A stretch of 64,000 bases of DNA from an uncultured Desulfovibrio sp. (GTDB taxonomy: Bacteria > Desulfobacterota > Desulfovibrionia > Desulfovibrionales > Desulfovibrionaceae). The stretch spans positions 167,295 through 231,294 of the forward strand of contig NZ_CABSIF010000007.1 in the NCBI RefSeq assembly GCF_902477725.1, read 5' to 3'. The notes beneath the pieces were generated by a model. The model ran no database searches. It was not told where the DNA came from and saw only the letters and a program-made list of their open reading frames with translations. Below are positions 60,941-64,000 of this stretch, in pieces; the stretch's first letter is position 1; every line of letters starts with the position of its first letter. A program made the translations under genes and the position numbers.

Positions 60941-63900
60941 ATGAAAAGCACCCGGAGGAGCTTCCTCAAGGGCGTCGGTGCAGGGGTTCTCTGCCTCACA
61001 TTGGGGCAGTTGGGCTTCGACCTGGGCGAGGCCCAGGCTTACGCCGTAAAACTCAAGATAGAAGGCGCCAAGGAAGTCATCAGTGTCTGCCCCTTCTGTT
61101 CGGTCTGCTGTCAGGTCATCGCCTATGTGCGCGACGGCAAGCTCGTTTCCACAGAGGGCGACCCGGACTTTCCCGTCAACGAAGGCGCGCTCTGCGCCAA
61201 GGGCGCGGCGCTCTTCAGTATGTACACCAATGATCACCGCCTGAAAAAGCCGCTTTACCGCGCGCCCAACAGCGATCACTGGGTGGAAAAAGACTGGGAC
61301 TGGACTCTGGCCCAGATTGCCCGCCGGGTTAAAGACACCCGCGACAAAGATTTTATTCTCAAGAATGCCAAGGGGCAGACGGTTAACCGGCTTGATTCCA
61401 TCTTCTGGATGGGAACCTCGCACGCCTCCAACGAAGAATGCGCAGTCATTCATCAAGCAATACGCGGCCTGGGTGTTGTCCATATGGACCACCAGGCACG
61501 GGTCTGACACAGCCCCACTGTTGCGGCTCTGGCAGAGTCGTTCGGACGCGGTGCTATGACGAACCACTGGATCGATATCAAGAATAGCGATGCAGTGCTT
61601 ATTATCGGCAGCAATGCCGCTGAACATCATCCTGTCGCCTTTAAGTGGGTCATGCGGGCCAAGGACAACGGGGCCGTGCTTATGCACGTTGACCCCAAGT
61701 TCTCGCGCACGTCCGCCCGTTGCGACTTCCACGTGCCTTTGCGCTCGGGTACGGATATTCCCTTCCTGGGCGGCATGGTCAACTACATTCTGGAAAACAA
61801 GCTGTACTTCAAGGAATACGTTGAAAAGTACACCCACGCCGCCTTTGTGGTGGGCAAGGATTACGCTTTTAACGACGGCCTGTTCAGCGGCTATGATCCG
61901 GTCACGCGCACATACGACAAAAAGACATGGGCGCTGGAAATGGGGCCTGACGGCAAGCCTGTGGTCGATCCCACCTTCCAGAACGAGCGCTGTGTCATCA
62001 ACATGATGCGCCAGCACTATTCCCGCTACACGCTCAAGAATGTTTCTGATATTACGGGCGTTTCGCAGGAAAATCTGCTCAAGGTCTACAAGGCCTTCTG
62101 CGCCACTGGCGGCCCCGACAAGGCTGGCACCATCATGTACGCTCTGGGCTGGACACAGCACACCGTGGGCGTTCAGAACATCCGCCTCTCATCGCTGATC
62201 CAGCTCCTGCTGGGTAATATCGGCGTGGCTGGCGGTGGCATCAACGCCCTGCGCGGCGAGCCTAATGTACAGGGTTCCACTGACCATGCCCTGTTGTACA
62301 ACAACCTGCCCGGCTACCACGGCACCCCTCGCGCCCCGTGGCAGACCCTGGCCGACTACAACAAGGCCAACACCCCTGTCACCAAGCTGCCCAACAGCGC
62401 CAACTGGTGGGGCAACAGGCCCAAGTATATCGCCAGCTTGCTCAAAGGCTGGTTTGGCGATGAAGCCACACCTGAAAACGACTTCTGCTATGACCTGCTG
62501 GCCAAGCTGGAGCCGGGTGAAGACTGCTCGTACATGTATGCCATGGATAGACTCTATCAGGGCAAAATGCGCGGTGGTTTCATCTTTGGCGTGAACCCCA
62601 TGAACAGCTTCCCCAATACCAACAAGATGCGCGCCGCTCTGGACAAGCTGGACTGGCTCGTGTGCTCGGAACTGCACAATTCGGAAACCACGGACAACTG
62701 GAAGCGCCCCGGTGTGGACCCCAAGGCCTGCAAGACCGAAGTATTCCTGCTGCCTTCGGCTCACCGTATTGAAAAGGAAGGCACAATCAGCAACAGCGGT
62801 CGCTGGTTGCAGTGGTTCGATCAGGGCGTCAAGCCCGGCGGCGAAGCCCGCAACTTTGCGGACATCGTTGTGCCCCTGTTCAACCAGATCCGCGAGCTGT
62901 ACAAGACCGAAGGCGGTGTGCTGCCCGAGCCCATCCTCAAGATGCACTGGACAGACAAGTATGACGCTGCCGAGTGGGCGCGCCGCATCAACGGTTTCTT
63001 CTGGGCTGATACCAAGGTGGGCGACAAGCAGTACAAGCGTGGTCAGCTCGTGCCTGCCTTCGCAGCGCTGAAGGACGACGGTACGACCTCGTCACTCAAC
63101 TGGATATACACAGGCAGCTGGACGGAAGAAGAAGGCAACAAGTCCAAACGCCGTAATACCAGCCAGACCCCCATGCAGGCCAACATCGGCCTGTTCCCCA
63201 ACTGGTCGTGGTGCTGGCCGGTGAACCGCCGCATTCTGTATAACCGCGCCTCTGTGGATGTGAACGGCAAGCCGTTCAATCCCAAGAAGGCCGTTATTGA
63301 ATGGGACGGCACCAAGTGGCTGGGCGACGTGCCCGACGGCCCCTGGCCGCCCATGGCCAATGAAGGCGGCAAGCTGCCCTTCATCATGGTGAAGGACGGG
63401 CATTCCCAGTTCTTCGCCGCTGGCCCCGCCGACGGCCCCTTCCCCGAACACTACGAACCTGCGGAAACGCCTCTGGCCAGCCATCCGTTCTCCAGGCAGT
63501 TGAGCAGCCCGGTGTACAAGTTCCATACCTCTGATATGGACAAGATCGCCGCACCCGCTGACCCCAACTACCCCTATGTGCTGACCACTTACAGCCTCAC
63601 CGAACACTGGTGCGGCGGCGGCGAAACGCGCAATGTGCCCAACCTGCTCGAAACCGAGCCGCAGCTCTATGTGGAAATGAGCCCAGAGCTGGCCAAGGAA
63701 AAGGGCATCAAGAACGGCGACGGCGTCCTTCTTGAAAGCATTCGCGGTACCTGCGAGGCCATCGCCATGGTGACGGTGCGCATTCGTCCCTTTACGGTTA
63801 TGGGCAGAACGATCCACCTTGTGGGTATGCCCTTTGCCTTTGGCTGGACAACGCCCAAATGCGGCGACTCCACCAACAGGCTGACCGTTGGTGCGTATGA

Positions 63901-63979
63901 CCCCAACACCACCATTCCTGAATCCAAGGCCTGCTGCGTCAATCTGCGTAAGGCCGACAAGCTGACCGAAATAGGCTAA
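60941..63979 (+). CDS. fdhA: Periplasmic formate dehydrogenase, catalytic alpha subunit (selenocysteine-containing)
   Basis: 1012 residues if TGA 61505-61507 is read as Sec189. Tat signal: RRSFLKGVGAG then hydrophobic, ending AQA (residue 33). A 4Fe-4S cluster is bound by Cys50, Cys53, Cys57 and Cys85 (ISVCPFCSVCCQV...GALCAKG). Around the Sec: HQARV-U-HSPTVAALAESFGRGAMTNHW, the usual FdhA active site that binds Mo or W with bis-MGD. The C-terminal molybdopterin dinucleotide domain ends in KAGGxT-like ESKACCVNLRKAD. GGAG precedes the ATG by nine bases. It oxidises formate in the periplasm and passes electrons to cytochromes. The window ends 21 bases after the stop; the iron-sulfur subunit gene is expected next. 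Confidence 0.95.
61505..61538 (+). promoter_or_regulatory. Selenocysteine TGA codon and SECIS hairpin
   Basis: After TGA (61505-61507), ACTGTTGC (61517-61524) and GCAGAGT (61532-61538) form a stem with a bulged T and loop GGCTCTG. The unpaired U falls at the same distance from TGA (U17) as in the E. coli fdhF SECIS, which also has GTTGC next to a GGTCT-type loop. It recruits SelB with Sec-tRNA. Confidence 0.8.
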
Positions 63980-64000
63980 CGAGCCGGGCGCGCTCCTTGA

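Overview
The window looks like a chromosomal segment from a sulfate-reducing deltaproteobacterium of the Desulfovibrio type, close to D. desulfuricans. The evidence is a periplasmic selenocysteine formate dehydrogenase with a Tat signal, an FmdE-MoeA fusion beside mobA, a class II (B12-dependent) ribonucleotide reductase, a bacterial STT3/PglB oligosaccharyltransferase with a WWDWG motif, a MucR/Ros regulator, and several large chemoreceptors. Species placement is inference. The window is mostly GC-rich housekeeping sequence broken by AT-rich intergenic stretches (about 5.9-6.3, 9.8-10.5, 13.3-14.3, 21.6 and 60.5-60.9 kb). I saw no CRISPR array, prophage, insertion sequence or integrase.

Layout. 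0-13.4 kb is a signalling region: three methyl-accepting chemotaxis proteins (two are close paralogues, each behind a sigma-28-like promoter), an HD-GYP protein, a BON-domain lipoprotein, murA, tRNA-His and tRNA-Pro, a SplB-like radical SAM protein, a ricin-type lectin gene broken by a stop codon in its signal peptide, and a RCK potassium channel. 14.3-21.3 kb carries mucR, gmhB, fliM, then an adjoining pair: a ferredoxin/ASKHA activator of corrinoid proteins and an Rsm22-family methyltransferase with very long Arg/Asp-rich tails. 21.6-32.9 kb has nrdJ behind a structured leader, two membrane proteins, murJ, rnr, a BI-1 family protein, a periplasmic cyclophilin and a divergent HxlR/flavoprotein pair.

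33-49.6 kb has ruvC, a lone mlaE, a SPOR protein, argS, fabD, rsmG, the oligosaccharyltransferase, rlmH, a Sua5/YrdC protein, a marR with its own operator, a NUDIX-ubiD pair, nadE, glpX and a small exported protein. 49.9-55.5 kb is a leftward run (cvpA, mazG, a lipoprotein that looks like a catalytically degenerate GH13 glycosidase, and a GT-C-like membrane protein without the usual acidic motif). 55.7-64 kb has a transglutaminase-like protein, mobA, the FmdE-MoeA fusion, a TetR-nucleotidyltransferase pair with a clear operator, and fdhA with an in-frame TGA and a SECIS hairpin.

The most unusual items are the Rsm22 protein (four Cys plus disordered Arg/Asp tails) next to a corrinoid-protein activator; the paired degenerate GH13-like lipoprotein and GT-C-like protein; the nrdJ leader with mutually exclusive hairpins; and a roughly 115-nt imperfect palindrome after the oligosaccharyltransferase gene. 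All functional calls come from reading motifs by eye; no database search was possible.
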